Source: Bacillaceae bacterium OF18-1A (GTDB taxonomy: Bacteria; Bacillota; Bacilli; Bacillales; Bacillaceae_G). From it: a stretch of 64,000 nt of DNA. Below, piece by piece: positions 1 through 8,450 of this stretch; position 1 is the first letter of the stretch; every line of letters begins with the position of its first letter. The notes under the pieces are model-generated. The model was not told where the DNA came from, ran no database searches, and worked only from the letters and a program-made list of their open reading frames with translations. The DNA is taken from positions 868,001 through 932,000 of the forward strand of contig JAQEWB010000001.1 in assembly GCA_027694045.1 (NCBI GenBank), written 5' to 3'. The position numbers and the translations under genes were made by a program.

Positions 1-755
1 GAGAGAACGAGATCTTTCATTTTCGGATAAATAAAACGGTTTGTAATACAATAAATGATTTTCTTGTGCTCTCCTAAAAAACCACCTTCTCCATGTAGAT
101 ATGTAACGGATAATTGCAATTCTTTCATAAGTAGATCGCCTATTTCTTTATTCTTCCCAGAAATAATCATAACGCTCTTACCTTGATTAATACCATCTAA
201 TATGAAATCAATCATCTTCGTAACAATATAGAAAATTGCTAATGAGAACATCGCTTGTTCGATTGAAAATAAAATGGCAACAAAGATGAAAATCACTGCA
301 TTTACAGCAAGTAAAAACGTACTAATTGGTACTTTAAAATGTTTGTTCATCCAAACAGCTAACATTTCTGACCCATCAATTGCTCCGCCCATTTTTACAA
401 CAATTCCAACACCTACTCCAAATAGTACCCCACCATACAGTACAATTAATAGTTCAGAAGTTGTAATTGCTGGAAATGGTTTTAAATAAATTAATCCAAG
501 TGTTGTAACTACATTCGCATAAGATGTACGGATGAAAAATTTCTTTCCCATTACCTTTGCTGTAAATAATAAAATTGGGATATTAAGTCCTAAAAACACA
601 CCATAAAGTGGCAATCCAACAACTTTATTCGCCATAATAGCAATGGCCGTTACCCCACCGTCTACTAATCCATTAGGCGCTAAAATAAGTTCTAATGAAC
701 CCGCTACAATAATTGAGCCAATTGTTAATAATACGTATTCAAATACTTTTTTCAT
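1..755 (-). CDS. YitT family membrane protein (3' end outside window)
   Basis: My reverse-strand translation starts MKKVFEYVLLTIGSIIVAG and stays open for about 251 codons to the window edge, so the C-terminus is missing. Several hydrophobic segments occupy roughly the first 165 residues, including a glycine-rich stretch (YGGVLFGVGVGIVVKMGGAIDGSE) typical of YitT/YebE proteins. A soluble tail follows (from about residue 175, SVMIISGKNKEIGDLL), as expected for the C-terminal DUF2179 domain. The start is set by a GGGGG ribosome site 8 bases before the ATG. The family is integral to the cytoplasmic membrane; its substrate is unknown. The family call is fairly safe, the function is not. Confidence 0.85.
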   Translation of the reverse strand, partial: MKKVFEYVLLTIGSIIVAGSLELILAPNGLVDGGVTAIAIMANKVVGLPLYGVFLGLNIPILLFTAKVMGKKFFIRTSYANVVTTLGLIYLKPFPAITTSELLIVLYGGVLFGVGVGIVVKMGGAIDGSEMLAVWMNKHFKVPISTFLLAVNAVIFIFVAILFSIEQAMFSLAIFYIVTKMIDFILDGINQGKSVMIISGKNKEIGDLLMKELQLSVTYLHGEGGFLGEHKKIIYCITNRFIYPKMKDLVL

Positions 756-759
756 TCAT

Positions 760-1056
760 TACCCCCAAAACTTATATATTTTCTTAGTATTATTTTAACG
801 TAATCTTACTACTAACACAAAGATATCGGTTTAATCCATAAAACTTTCACCTTTACAATAAGTTTCATGTGACTTATTTACAGTCTAATACAAGAAATAC
901 ATTTATATATCAAAATAATCATTTCTAAATATTTCACCGACACCTTGCTATACCCCACTAGCATTTCGAATTAATTTTATGGCTACTCCTCTTAAAAATC
1001 GCATCACCTGTTATATAATGAATTTATAGAATTTACAGACAAAAAGGGGTTCATTT
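760..1056. promoter_or_regulatory. Divergent intergenic region, YitT / phosphotransferase
   Basis: AT-rich gap between divergent genes. A good -10 (TATAAT, 1014-1019) lies about 38 bases before the + strand gene; the matching -35 is poor. An AAAAAGGGG ribosome site precedes the ATG at 1057. I see no small gene or structured RNA here. Confidence 0.4.
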
Positions 1057-1935
1057 ATGTTACAACAACTATTCACTTCACCTATTCTATCCATCCGAGA
1101 TTTACACCCAGGTTATGAAGATCATGCAAGCGATGTTGTTCTCGTTCGAACAGAAGATAAAGAGGTTATCATTCGTTCTTCTAAAATGAATGAAGAGCCA
1201 AATAATGACTTTTGGTGGGGGTGCAAAAACCTATTTGGAATTGATCCAAGGAACGTACATCATTTAGAAACGATACATGCATTACTGCAAGAACATACTG
1301 ATCTTCCTATTCCAACAATTTTAGAAAAACATATTTTAAATGGCCAAGAATACGTTGTGGTCGAAAAATTAATGGGTACGACAGTTCAATCTTTTATCGG
1401 ACAACCAGATACGATTTTGTTTAGTCTCGGAAAAGGTCTTGCAGAAATACATAAGTTTAAAGCTAATTTCATAGGAAATCCGGCAAATACATTCCAAGTT
1501 CCACTAAATGAATTCCAAAAACACATTTTGAAATTAAGCAAAAATCTTGTAAATATGTTTTATTCCAATAATAAAAGTATACAAGATGCATTTCATACTT
1601 TTGAATTACAACTTTCTTCCTTACCGGTTCCAAAAGAGTCTACACTCGTCTTAATTGATATGGATTCTACTCAGTTTCTATCAGATGGTGCAACTATTAC
1701 TGGTTTAGTAGATACAGAAGCTTATGCAATTGCTCCACGAGAGTTCGATTTCATCGGATTAGAATATGTATTTACCGAAAAAGAAGCTTACGCCTTTAAA
1801 AGAGGTTACGAAACAATTATGCCTATTCCTCATCTTAAAGAATGTAGACAACCTTATCGATATTTGTACCGGTTATTATCTGTTCAAGGTAGTGTGGAAT
1901 TGAAAAAATGGTTACATCACCCGTCCTATTTTTAA
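1057..1935 (+). CDS. Phosphotransferase (APH-like) family protein, atypical catalytic loop
   Basis: 292 residues with the overall layout of an aminoglycoside phosphotransferase/choline kinase-like fold: N-terminal lobe, a GKGLAEIHKF helix near 126-135, then a catalytic loop and a second acidic motif. The usual loop H-G-D-x-H-x-x-N reads L-I-D-M-D-S-T-Q here (199-206), so only the catalytic Asp (D201) is kept, while the His and the metal-binding Asn are gone. The later Asp (D219, GLVDTEAYA) is present. I infer a divergent small-molecule kinase or a non-catalytic homologue; there is no basis for calling it a resistance gene. It is followed closely by a GNAT gene on the same strand, suggesting a two-gene operon. 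Confidence 0.7.
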   Translation: MLQQLFTSPILSIRDLHPGYEDHASDVVLVRTEDKEVIIRSSKMNEEPNNDFWWGCKNLFGIDPRNVHHLETIHALLQEHTDLPIPTILEKHILNGQEYVVVEKLMGTTVQSFIGQPDTILFSLGKGLAEIHKFKANFIGNPANTFQVPLNEFQKHILKLSKNLVNMFYSNNKSIQDAFHTFELQLSSLPVPKESTLVLIDMDSTQFLSDGATITGLVDTEAYAIAPREFDFIGLEYVFTEKEAYAFKRGYETIMPIPHLKECRQPYRYLYRLLSVQGSVELKKWLHHPSYF

Positions 1936-1958
1936 ATATGATTGCGAGGGATTATGAA

Positions 1959-2420
1959 ATGGATATTCAGAAAAAGTATTCTTTAACAGAAAATGAAATA
2001 CAGCAAATAAAGGATTTAGCTTATATTTGCGGGCAACAAGAAAGTCTTGATTACTCTTCAGATTTACACATTAACTTTTTAACAAATCGAAATGAAGATC
2101 AAATAAACGATTTTCTCCTTTATAAGGGTACTCAACTAATTGGTGCTTTAAATATATATGATTTTGAAAGGCCAACAAAACTTGAATTAATAGGCTTTGT
2201 GCATCCCCATTTTAGGAAACAACAAATAGGAACGAACCTTTTACAAACTGCAATGAAAGAAATTTTAAGCTATATGGTTTATATCCTCCTTGCAAAAGGA
2301 ATATCCACAATTGAATTAGAGGTCGAAACGAAAAACAGTAACGCTTTAAACCTTTATACACAGTGCGGATTTGAGATTACAAAAACGCATGATTATTATA
2401 ATTTGTTACACAAAAAATAA
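1959..2420 (+). CDS. GNAT family N-acetyltransferase
   Basis: 153 residues from ATG 1959, chosen because GAGGG lies 8 bases upstream; an in-frame upstream ATG (1908) would overlap the previous gene and has no ribosome site. The acetyl-CoA binding motif A is visible as GFVHPHFRKQQIGTNLL around residues 70-90, and the C-terminal half carries the usual SNALNLYTQCGFEI motif. It probably transfers acetyl from acetyl-CoA to an amine; the substrate cannot be told. It lies 23 bases after the phosphotransferase-like gene and ends at a shared bidirectional terminator. Confidence 0.85.
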   Translation: MDIQKKYSLTENEIQQIKDLAYICGQQESLDYSSDLHINFLTNRNEDQINDFLLYKGTQLIGALNIYDFERPTKLELIGFVHPHFRKQQIGTNLLQTAMKEILSYMVYILLAKGISTIELEVETKNSNALNLYTQCGFEITKTHDYYNLLHKK

Positions 2421-2430
2421 TATTTCATAC

Positions 2431-2463
2431 AAAAAAACTGAATCATTACGATTCAGTTTTTTC
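2431..2463. terminator. Bidirectional terminator between GNAT gene and alr
   Basis: A 13-bp stem (AAAAAACTGAATC / GATTCAGTTTTTT) around a 5-base loop serves both convergent genes. Its right arm overlaps the last codons of alr. Confidence 0.85.
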
Positions 2464-3628
2464 TTAATATATTTACAACGGCAGTCGTTTCACCATTTTC
2501 TTTATATACACGCGGAATTCTTCTATCTAGCATACATGTAACTTCATAATTAATTGTACCTAACATATCCGCTACTTCTTCTACAGCAATTTCTTCTTGT
2601 CCTTGTTTACCGTAGAATACAACTTCGTCTCCTACTTGTACAGGCATTGCTTTCGATACGTCTAACATAAGCTGATCCATACAAACTCGGCCAATAACAG
2701 GTACTCGAGCTCCATTAATTAACGCGTACCCTTTACTAGATAACTGGCGATTATAGCCATCTGCATAACCAATTGGTACAGTCGCAATCCATTCTTCACC
2801 AGTTGCTACATACGTATTCCCATAACTTACACCGCGATTCTTCTTCGCATGTTTAATATGGGCTACTTTCGATTTTAAAGATAACGCAGGTTGTAAGGAC
2901 ACGACTGTATGATCCACATCCTTTGACGGATACATACCGTACACTCCTATACCAACGCGAACCATATTTTGAAATGTATTACCTAGTTCCATAGATCCTG
3001 CACTATTTGAACTATGAATATATGGTATATGTATTCCTAGTTCTTTTGCCATATTGACAGCTTTCTCAAATAAACGTGTTTGCATATTCGTATATGTTTT
3101 ATCGATTTCATCTGCAGTAGAGTAATGGGTAAACATTCCTACTACCTCTATATACTCCATACGGTTTAATTCTTCTAAAAATGGTTGAACCTCTTCTTCT
3201 TGTAAACCGATACGACTCATTCCCGTATCAATTTTCACTTGAATTTGAGCTTTCTTTTGAAGACGGTTTGCAATTTCATTTATACCATGCAAATCTTCTT
3301 CTCTATAGACAGTCATCATAACGTCATATTGAATTACATCTTCTACAACCGCTACTGGTGTGTATCCTAAAATTAAAATCGGTACAGTAATACCAGCTTC
3401 TCTTAATTCTATTGCCTCATCTATAAAAGCAACTGCAAGTTGATTTACTCCTGCTTCAATTGCTGCTTTGGCAACTTCAACTGCTCCGTGACCATACCCA
3501 TTCGCTTTTACAGCAGCCATCATCTTAATTTTTTCATCGTTCACATGTTTTTTAAATTCTTTTACATTATGTTTTACAGCATTTAAGTCAATTTCAACAA
3601 TTGTATCTCTTCCATATCTCGAACTCAT
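2453..3628 (-). CDS. alr: Alanine racemase
   Basis: 391 residues. Interconverts L- and D-alanine for peptidoglycan. The PLP lysine is K41 in AAVKANGYGHG, the catalytic tyrosine lies in the SYGNTY motif, and the C-terminal beta domain holds the GRVCMDQLMLD motif. The start MSSRYGRDT is chosen because TTAGGAG lies just upstream and this matches the usual length; an in-frame ORF extends 27 codons further up but has no ribosome site. From memory it closely resembles the B. anthracis/B. cereus second racemase rather than the spore-associated one. It appears monocistronic and ends in a stem shared with the convergent GNAT gene. Confidence 0.96.
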   Translation of the reverse strand: MSSRYGRDTIVEIDLNAVKHNVKEFKKHVNDEKIKMMAAVKANGYGHGAVEVAKAAIEAGVNQLAVAFIDEAIELREAGITVPILILGYTPVAVVEDVIQYDVMMTVYREEDLHGINEIANRLQKKAQIQVKIDTGMSRIGLQEEEVQPFLEELNRMEYIEVVGMFTHYSTADEIDKTYTNMQTRLFEKAVNMAKELGIHIPYIHSSNSAGSMELGNTFQNMVRVGIGVYGMYPSKDVDHTVVSLQPALSLKSKVAHIKHAKKNRGVSYGNTYVATGEEWIATVPIGYADGYNRQLSSKGYALINGARVPVIGRVCMDQLMLDVSKAMPVQVGDEVVFYGKQGQEEIAVEEVADMLGTINYEVTCMLDRRIPRVYKENGETTAVVNILRKN

Positions 3629-3799
3629 TGGTCTAACTCCTAACTCAATAATTGCATTCCATTCTATTTCACGTTTCATATGACCTTTAACAATATAATA
3701 CTTTTCCATATGCTAGTCAAACTACTAGAATTTTCGGAATTTTGAGTATGATATAATACCCTCAAGAAACTATTATATACGGAGAAGGGGAGAATTACA

Positions 3800-4261
3800 A
3801 TGTTTGTACAATCAGCATTGCACCAACTTAAAGTTGCTGTTGATACTTTTATTCATATGCTTAGCCGATATAGTGAAGATGATTTGAAAATACAACCCAT
3901 TCACCAAAAACGTTCATTATTTGAAATGTGTGCACATCTTTCTCTTATTTGCCATGCTGATTTACTCATTTTAAATGGTAGTACAGAAAAAGAGTTACAT
4001 ACCTTTTATATAAAACATGCACCGAAAACAATTGCCGACATGCAACAAACGATGACTGAAGGATATAATCTTCTCTCTAAAACATTTCTTTCCTATTCTC
4101 AAGTAGAATTAGCGGAAGTTACAACTGCCTATTGGGGTATCTCTTATTCTCGATTCGAATGGTTGCTTGAAATAGTAGCACATACTTATCATCATCGCGG
4201 GCAAGTTCATATTTTATTATGTGAACACGTTAAAGATCCTAGCATACCTTTATTCCAATAA
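3800..4261 (+). CDS. DinB family protein
   Basis: 153 residues, a four-helix-bundle DinB/YfiT-like protein. Potential metal-binding histidines are visible in MCAHLSLICHAD (about 46-57) and AHTYHHRGQVH (about 126-136), the latter being the family signature. DinB proteins are often induced by DNA damage or act as thiol/metal-dependent transferases; no specific activity can be assigned. A GGAGAAGGGG ribosome site precedes the ATG. The last codons lie inside a long inverted repeat shared with the convergent downstream genes. Confidence 0.85.
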   Translation: MFVQSALHQLKVAVDTFIHMLSRYSEDDLKIQPIHQKRSLFEMCAHLSLICHADLLILNGSTEKELHTFYIKHAPKTIADMQQTMTEGYNLLSKTFLSYSQVELAEVTTAYWGISYSRFEWLLEIVAHTYHHRGQVHILLCEHVKDPSIPLFQ

Positions 4262-4280
4262 AGGTATGCTAGGGGATCTT
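4233..4280. repeat. Long imperfect palindrome spanning the dinB stop codon
   Basis: Left arm AAGATCC-TAGCATACCTTTA and right arm TAAAGGTATGCTA-GGGGATCTT form a 13-bp stem, a two-base bulge and 7 more pairs. It covers the end of the DinB gene and reaches the stop of the HAD remnant. There is no strong T-run on either side, so it may act as a transcript barrier or 3' stabiliser rather than a classic terminator. Confidence 0.7.
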
Positions 4281-4461
4281 AGATGACATTAAACTTCTCT
4301 AAAGCAAATAAAATACCACCTTCGCTTGATTTCTTAGTAACAAAATCAGCTCTTTCTTTTTCTATTAATTTTTGTATTGCTTCCTTTGTACTTTCGTGTA
4401 TACTTCTATCAATTTCGCTTAAAAGCGTACCGTCAACATCAAAAAATGCAACTTTGTACAT
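4279..4461 (-). pseudogene. HAD (Cof-type) phosphatase with most of its interior deleted
   Basis: The 60-codon frame starts MYKVAFFDVDGTLLSEIDRS, a perfect HAD motif I with the DxD nucleophile, and ends ADFVTKKSSEGGILFALEKF, the typical C-terminus of Cof-type HAD phosphatases. Full-length relatives are about 250-270 residues, so roughly 190-200 codons are missing in frame between about residue 37 and 38, removing motifs II-IV and the cap. It keeps its ribosome site and sits 6 bases after the upstream phosphatase gene in the same operon. I infer a non-functional deletion remnant; a short stable peptide is possible but there is no evidence for it. Confidence 0.75.
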
Positions 4462-4467
4462 GGTACC

Positions 4468-5058
4468 TTACATCTCGCCCAAATGATTCGTATCATTAAT
4501 GAAATGTACCATTTTTTGCTCATCCTGAATTTCAATTAAACTTATCCCCGTATCTCCCATTTTAAAATAGTAGTCCATTGAAATTGGCATTTTGAAAAAC
4601 GCACGTAATAGACTATTTATTACACCACCGTGTGCAACAATTGCAATTCGGTCATATGTATTCTCTGTAACGATTTTAGAAAAGATACCTTCTATTCTCA
4701 TTCGAAATTCAATAAATGATTCCCCGCTTTCAAAACGATCGTGAAGATACTTTGGCTCTGGATATTTTTTTGCCTCTTCAAATGATAACCCGGCTTGTAT
4801 CCCATTATTAAACTCCATTAATTCCTCTTCTAATTGAATTGGGCATCCAATTGCTTCAGCTAACGTTTCACCAGTTTCGCGTGCACGTTTTAATGTACTT
4901 GCCCAAATGAAATCTGGCGGAAAATCTACTTTCACTTTCTGTACAAGTCTTTGCACTTGCTGCCGTCCCTTTTCAGTTAATTCAAAATCAGCTCGCCCTT
5001 CATGTACATGTAAAATATCAGCTTCGGATTCTCCGTGGCGTATTAGTAGTATTTGCAC
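4468..5058 (-). CDS. Histidine phosphatase family protein
   Basis: 196 residues of the phosphoglycerate-mutase-like superfamily. The phosphohistidine is H8 in LLIRHGES and the second catalytic histidine is in IVAHGGVINSLLR (about 143-155); an acidic residue in ELMEFNNG fits the proton donor. Cytoplasmic, probably acting on a small phosphorylated metabolite; the substrate is unknown. The gene overlaps the ribosome site of the downstream HAD remnant, so the two were an operon of two unrelated phosphatases. Starts ATG after a GGAG site. Confidence 0.88.
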   Translation of the reverse strand: MQILLIRHGESEADILHVHEGRADFELTEKGRQQVQRLVQKVKVDFPPDFIWASTLKRARETGETLAEAIGCPIQLEEELMEFNNGIQAGLSFEEAKKYPEPKYLHDRFESGESFIEFRMRIEGIFSKIVTENTYDRIAIVAHGGVINSLLRAFFKMPISMDYYFKMGDTGISLIEIQDEQKMVHFINDTNHLGEM

Positions 5059-5196
5059 GTTTCTCCCACTCCTTATATCGAATATTCATAAGATTTAATT
5101 ATACCATATTTTAGAGTTTCAAAAACAAGAGAAGAACTCAAATAATGCATTAAATTACTAGCTTTTCAAAAAAACAGTGGATTACTATCTACTTTT

Positions 5197-6459
5197 TTAT
5201 TTCACTTCAACTCCAATTGTATAGGCCTTTTCCATATCCAAATTAGGAAGAATTTTAATTGTACCGTTACCTTTTTGAACGGGGTGCACTGTATGTTCCT
5301 CAGCCGGTGCTGCAACTCTTCCTTCGTGAGGAACCACATCTATGTTTAAAACATCGCCACTTACTAAAATGCGGATGGATTGTTCCGGATCCATATTTTT
5401 ATGGTGAAGCTTTATCGTCTGGCCTTTTTTCACTTGCAAAAGTTTTTCTTTTGGGAAGTAAGTAATAATCTCATTTGTCTCTTTTTTCACTTCGAATTCT
5501 ATATAAACCTCTTTGGCATCCACAGAAGACACATCAGTTCCACCATCTGACTTTTCACCTGTTTTATCGTTTTGACTCGTACCTGATGCCTCAGTTGCCG
5601 GTAACTGCGTTTGTTGTTCTTGCTCGAATTCTTTTTTGGACGACTTTTTCAAATTCAATATATCCTTCCCTTTATGTACAATTATTTTGCTCGCACTGAC
5701 TTTATCTAACGTAAAACTTTCATCTGACGGTAAATCTCCATCTTGTGCGTATGCTTGTGAATATTTCATTCTTCCAGATAGCTTGTTTTGCTTAGAAGCA
5801 TGAAATTGAACATCACCTGTATACCAGATTTCAAAAAGATCAAACGCTTGAAACTCTATATTTTTAGTATTTTGCTTATTTATTTTCACAAATAATTTTT
5901 TATTATTTTCATCGCGCCAGTATCCTTCCAATCCTTGCGTTACACTTGATTCCTGATCCTTAATTGTAATAGGTATCTTTACTTCTAATTCTCTATTTTT
6001 CTTTTTATTTCTATATGTAACCTCAATTTCTGTACTTGTTTGTGATGGAGAATCATTTGCAGTAATTTGCACTTGCCCACTGTTTATTATCTTCGCCTCT
6101 GCAACATCTTCGCTTTTAGATTTAACTGATAGAAACTCTGTTTCATCAGCTCCTAGGTTAAATGTGTTTTCTTTCTTTGTTTCCTCATCATATAATTTTA
6201 AAGATAGAGCGACGTTCATTTCTTCACCTGGTTTTAACAATATTTCTTTGGCATTCGGAATAAGTTCCTTAGCTACTGTAGTTGTATCTAGTTTCTCCAC
6301 ATTCACAACTGTTTTTTGTTCATCTTGTTTCTGTTCTGTTTTCTTCGGTTCAGTTTGCTTTAGTTCTGTATTTGATTTAGATTCCTTTGATTGATACAAA
6401 AAGAACGTAGCCACACATGCAATAATAATTCCTCCGAAAATAATAATCCCCTTTTTCAC
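5197..6459 (-). CDS. Membrane-anchored or lipoprotein of unknown function
   Basis: 420 residues, GTG start after GAGGGAGATTT. Residues 4-22 are a hydrophobic export segment; IIAC at 12-15 could be a lipobox, but the hydrophobic run continues past the Cys, so an uncleaved anchor is equally possible. A Lys/Glu/Gln-rich linker (30-50) leads to beta-rich extracellular domains, an interruption rich in Ser/Gly/Asp (about 285-315), and a C-terminal all-beta domain (about 318-420). I cannot name a family. The C-terminal part resembles a cupredoxin-like sandwich only in general pattern; that is a guess. It appears to be monocistronic. Confidence 0.7.
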   Translation of the reverse strand: MKKGIIIFGGIIIACVATFFLYQSKESKSNTELKQTEPKKTEQKQDEQKTVVNVEKLDTTTVAKELIPNAKEILLKPGEEMNVALSLKLYDEETKKENTFNLGADETEFLSVKSKSEDVAEAKIINSGQVQITANDSPSQTSTEIEVTYRNKKKNRELEVKIPITIKDQESSVTQGLEGYWRDENNKKLFVKINKQNTKNIEFQAFDLFEIWYTGDVQFHASKQNKLSGRMKYSQAYAQDGDLPSDESFTLDKVSASKIIVHKGKDILNLKKSSKKEFEQEQQTQLPATEASGTSQNDKTGEKSDGGTDVSSVDAKEVYIEFEVKKETNEIITYFPKEKLLQVKKGQTIKLHHKNMDPEQSIRILVSGDVLNIDVVPHEGRVAAPAEEHTVHPVQKGNGTIKILPNLDMEKAYTIGVEVK

Positions 6460-6734
6460 AAATCTCCCTCAATTCTATAATAATTAATAATTTCTCTTTC
6501 TTTTCTACTTGCAATAACTAGTTGCTTTAAGTCTCAGTAAGACATTTAAAATATATTACATATTAACAATATTTAAAACGTTTATTTTGAATATTTTTTA
6601 TTTTCTTTTTAAAAAAACCGAACATAAGATAAACCTATCAAGAATGAATGCTTTTAAACATCCATTACAATGACACGAACTACTTTCAAAATCAAAAACA
6701 TGATGTAAAAGGACCTAATAATTATTATTAAGAC

Positions 6735-6772
6735 AAAAACAAAAAGAGAAATGGCATCCCATTTCTCTTTCT
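6735..6772 (-). terminator. Terminator of the SPFH/NfeD operon
   Basis: Stem AAAGAGAAATG / CATTTCTCTTT followed on the minus strand by TTTTTGTTTTTG, immediately after the SPFH gene's stop. Confidence 0.85.
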
Positions 6773-6777
6773 CACCC

Positions 6778-7746
6778 TTATTGTTCTTTTCCTGTATCAT
6801 TGGAAGGGAATTGTTTCGCTTGTTTTTCTTTAAAGATTTCTCCAATTGCCCCAAGAGTACCAAGTGTTTCAATTGCATTAGATGGTATAAAGACTTTATT
6901 TGCTGGTCCTTTTGCAACTTCAATCAATGATTCAAATGATTTATAAGCAAGTACGCGTTCATCTAAATTTGCTGCACGAAGTAATTCAATTCGGTTTTGT
7001 TCTGCTTTTGCGATTTCTTCAATCGCTCTCGCTTCCCCTTGTGCTTCTAATTCTTTTGCTTCTTTTATACCTTCAGCTTCACGAATACGTGCTTCTTTAT
7101 CCCCTTCAGCCATTAAAATCTTACTTTGTTTTTCCCCTTCAGCACGAAGGACTTTATCTTGTTTTGCTGCTTCCGCTTCTAAAATAATCGCACGCTTATT
7201 ACGTTCTGCTTTCATTTGTTTTTCCATCGATGCTTGCACATCTTTTGGCGGGTTAATATCGACAACTTCGACACGTTCAATACGTACGCCCCATTTTTCC
7301 GTTGCTTCATCAAGCGCTAAGCGAATTTCTGTTGAAATTTTTTCACGACCAGATAATGTTTCATCAAGTTCCATTTTACCGATTATTTGACGCATTGTTG
7401 CAGAAGTAATATTACGAACGCCATATTCATAGTTTGAAATACCATATGTCGCAAGTTCGGGTTCAACAATTTGATAGAAGATAATTGTATCAATTTCTAC
7501 TTGTACATTATCTTTCGTAATTACCTTTTGTGGTGGTACATTCGTTTGTTGAATACGTAAGTCATGATATACTCGAACGCGATCTACAATCGGGATTAAA
7601 ATATTTAATCCTGGGTGCATAATACGTTGAAACTTACCAAATCTTTCAACGACCCCAACTTTTTGCTGAGGAATAATTTTAATTGTTAATGCGATAAATG
7701 TAACTACAATTAGTGCGAATATAACCGTTAACGTTAATGCTACCAT
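6778..7746 (-). CDS. SPFH/Band 7 (stomatin-like, QmcA-type) membrane protein
   Basis: 322 residues. One N-terminal transmembrane helix (about 3-24), a Band 7 domain (about 25-185, with the RFGKFQRIMHPGLNILIP motif), then a long Ala/Glu/Lys-rich coiled coil (185-260) and a short tail. This matches the prokaryotic stomatin/QmcA group, which oligomerises in the membrane and is normally paired with an NfeD protein; here NfeD is immediately upstream with its stop 3 bases before this ATG. The likely role is membrane microdomain organisation or quality control of membrane proteins. Confidence 0.92.
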   Translation of the reverse strand: MVALTLTVIFALIVVTFIALTIKIIPQQKVGVVERFGKFQRIMHPGLNILIPIVDRVRVYHDLRIQQTNVPPQKVITKDNVQVEIDTIIFYQIVEPELATYGISNYEYGVRNITSATMRQIIGKMELDETLSGREKISTEIRLALDEATEKWGVRIERVEVVDINPPKDVQASMEKQMKAERNKRAIILEAEAAKQDKVLRAEGEKQSKILMAEGDKEARIREAEGIKEAKELEAQGEARAIEEIAKAEQNRIELLRAANLDERVLAYKSFESLIEVAKGPANKVFIPSNAIETLGTLGAIGEIFKEKQAKQFPSNDTGKEQ

Positions 7747-7748
7747 AT

Positions 7749-8177
7749 TTATTCACTCTCCTTTTTCACTTGTAATATAGTACTATTCCTCTTTATAACA
7801 ACGACTTTTTCTCCAACATCAATAGGAGCATCTGCAATAGCTGTCCAAGTATCTCCATCCACTTTCACAATACCGTTCGCTTCGTTTGTAATCGCTTGCA
7901 TAACGATTCCTTTTTTACCAACAAGCATATCTACTGTATCAGTAAAGCCTTTTGCTTCTCGAAAGTTTTTTGAAATTCTTTTCGTAAAGAAAGTCAATGT
8001 TAAACTTACAATTGCACCAGCAGTGACTTGTAAAAATAATGCATCAGGAGCAAACAAAGCAATAAGACCTCCGACAACAGCTCCAATTCCAAGCCAAAGC
8101 ATGTAAAACGTAATCGACAGCATTTCTGCGATAAATAAAATACCCGCTATAATAAACCAAATTACCCAACCAGCCAT
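7749..8177 (-). CDS. NfeD family protein
   Basis: 142 residues starting MAGWVIWFIIAG, chosen because GAGGG lies 6-7 bases upstream of this ATG; a TTG two codons earlier is too close to it. Three hydrophobic helices (about 5-25, 30-50, 52-68) are followed by a small OB-fold domain (MLVGKKGIVMQAITNEANG and WTAIADAPIDVGEKV). This is the short NfeD form without a protease domain. It forms an operon with the downstream SPFH gene, the standard pairing for these families. Confidence 0.9.
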   Translation of the reverse strand: MAGWVIWFIIAGILFIAEMLSITFYMLWLGIGAVVGGLIALFAPDALFLQVTAGAIVSLTLTFFTKRISKNFREAKGFTDTVDMLVGKKGIVMQAITNEANGIVKVDGDTWTAIADAPIDVGEKVVVIKRNSTILQVKKESE

Positions 8178-8450
8178 ATGCAACCCTCACTTTCTTTCTC
8201 AGTTTCTATATGTATATGAAAAAAAGAATGGTTTATCCGCCCTTTCTCATACATGGGCGCTTACTACAAGCTATTGTACATTTTCACTGTTACAATGAGC
8301 ATTATTAAAATACTATATTAATATATTCTTCATTATACATGAAAATCCCTTTCAAAAAGTGACAAAAAATTTAATTCTTTCAAAATTTATTTTTCAAATT
8401 ATAATTATTATAACTACTGTCATATTTTCCCCAGAAAGGGTGTGTACTTA

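Noticed and set aside
6654..6923. 89-codon minus-strand frame overlapping the SPFH gene
   Set aside because: It overlaps the SPFH gene and its terminator in another frame, has no ribosome site, and reads as Leu/Lys-rich low-complexity sequence.
6900..7187. 95-codon plus-strand frame inside the SPFH gene
   Set aside because: Shadow of the Ala/Glu-rich coiled-coil codons read on the other strand (Leu-rich), with no start signals.
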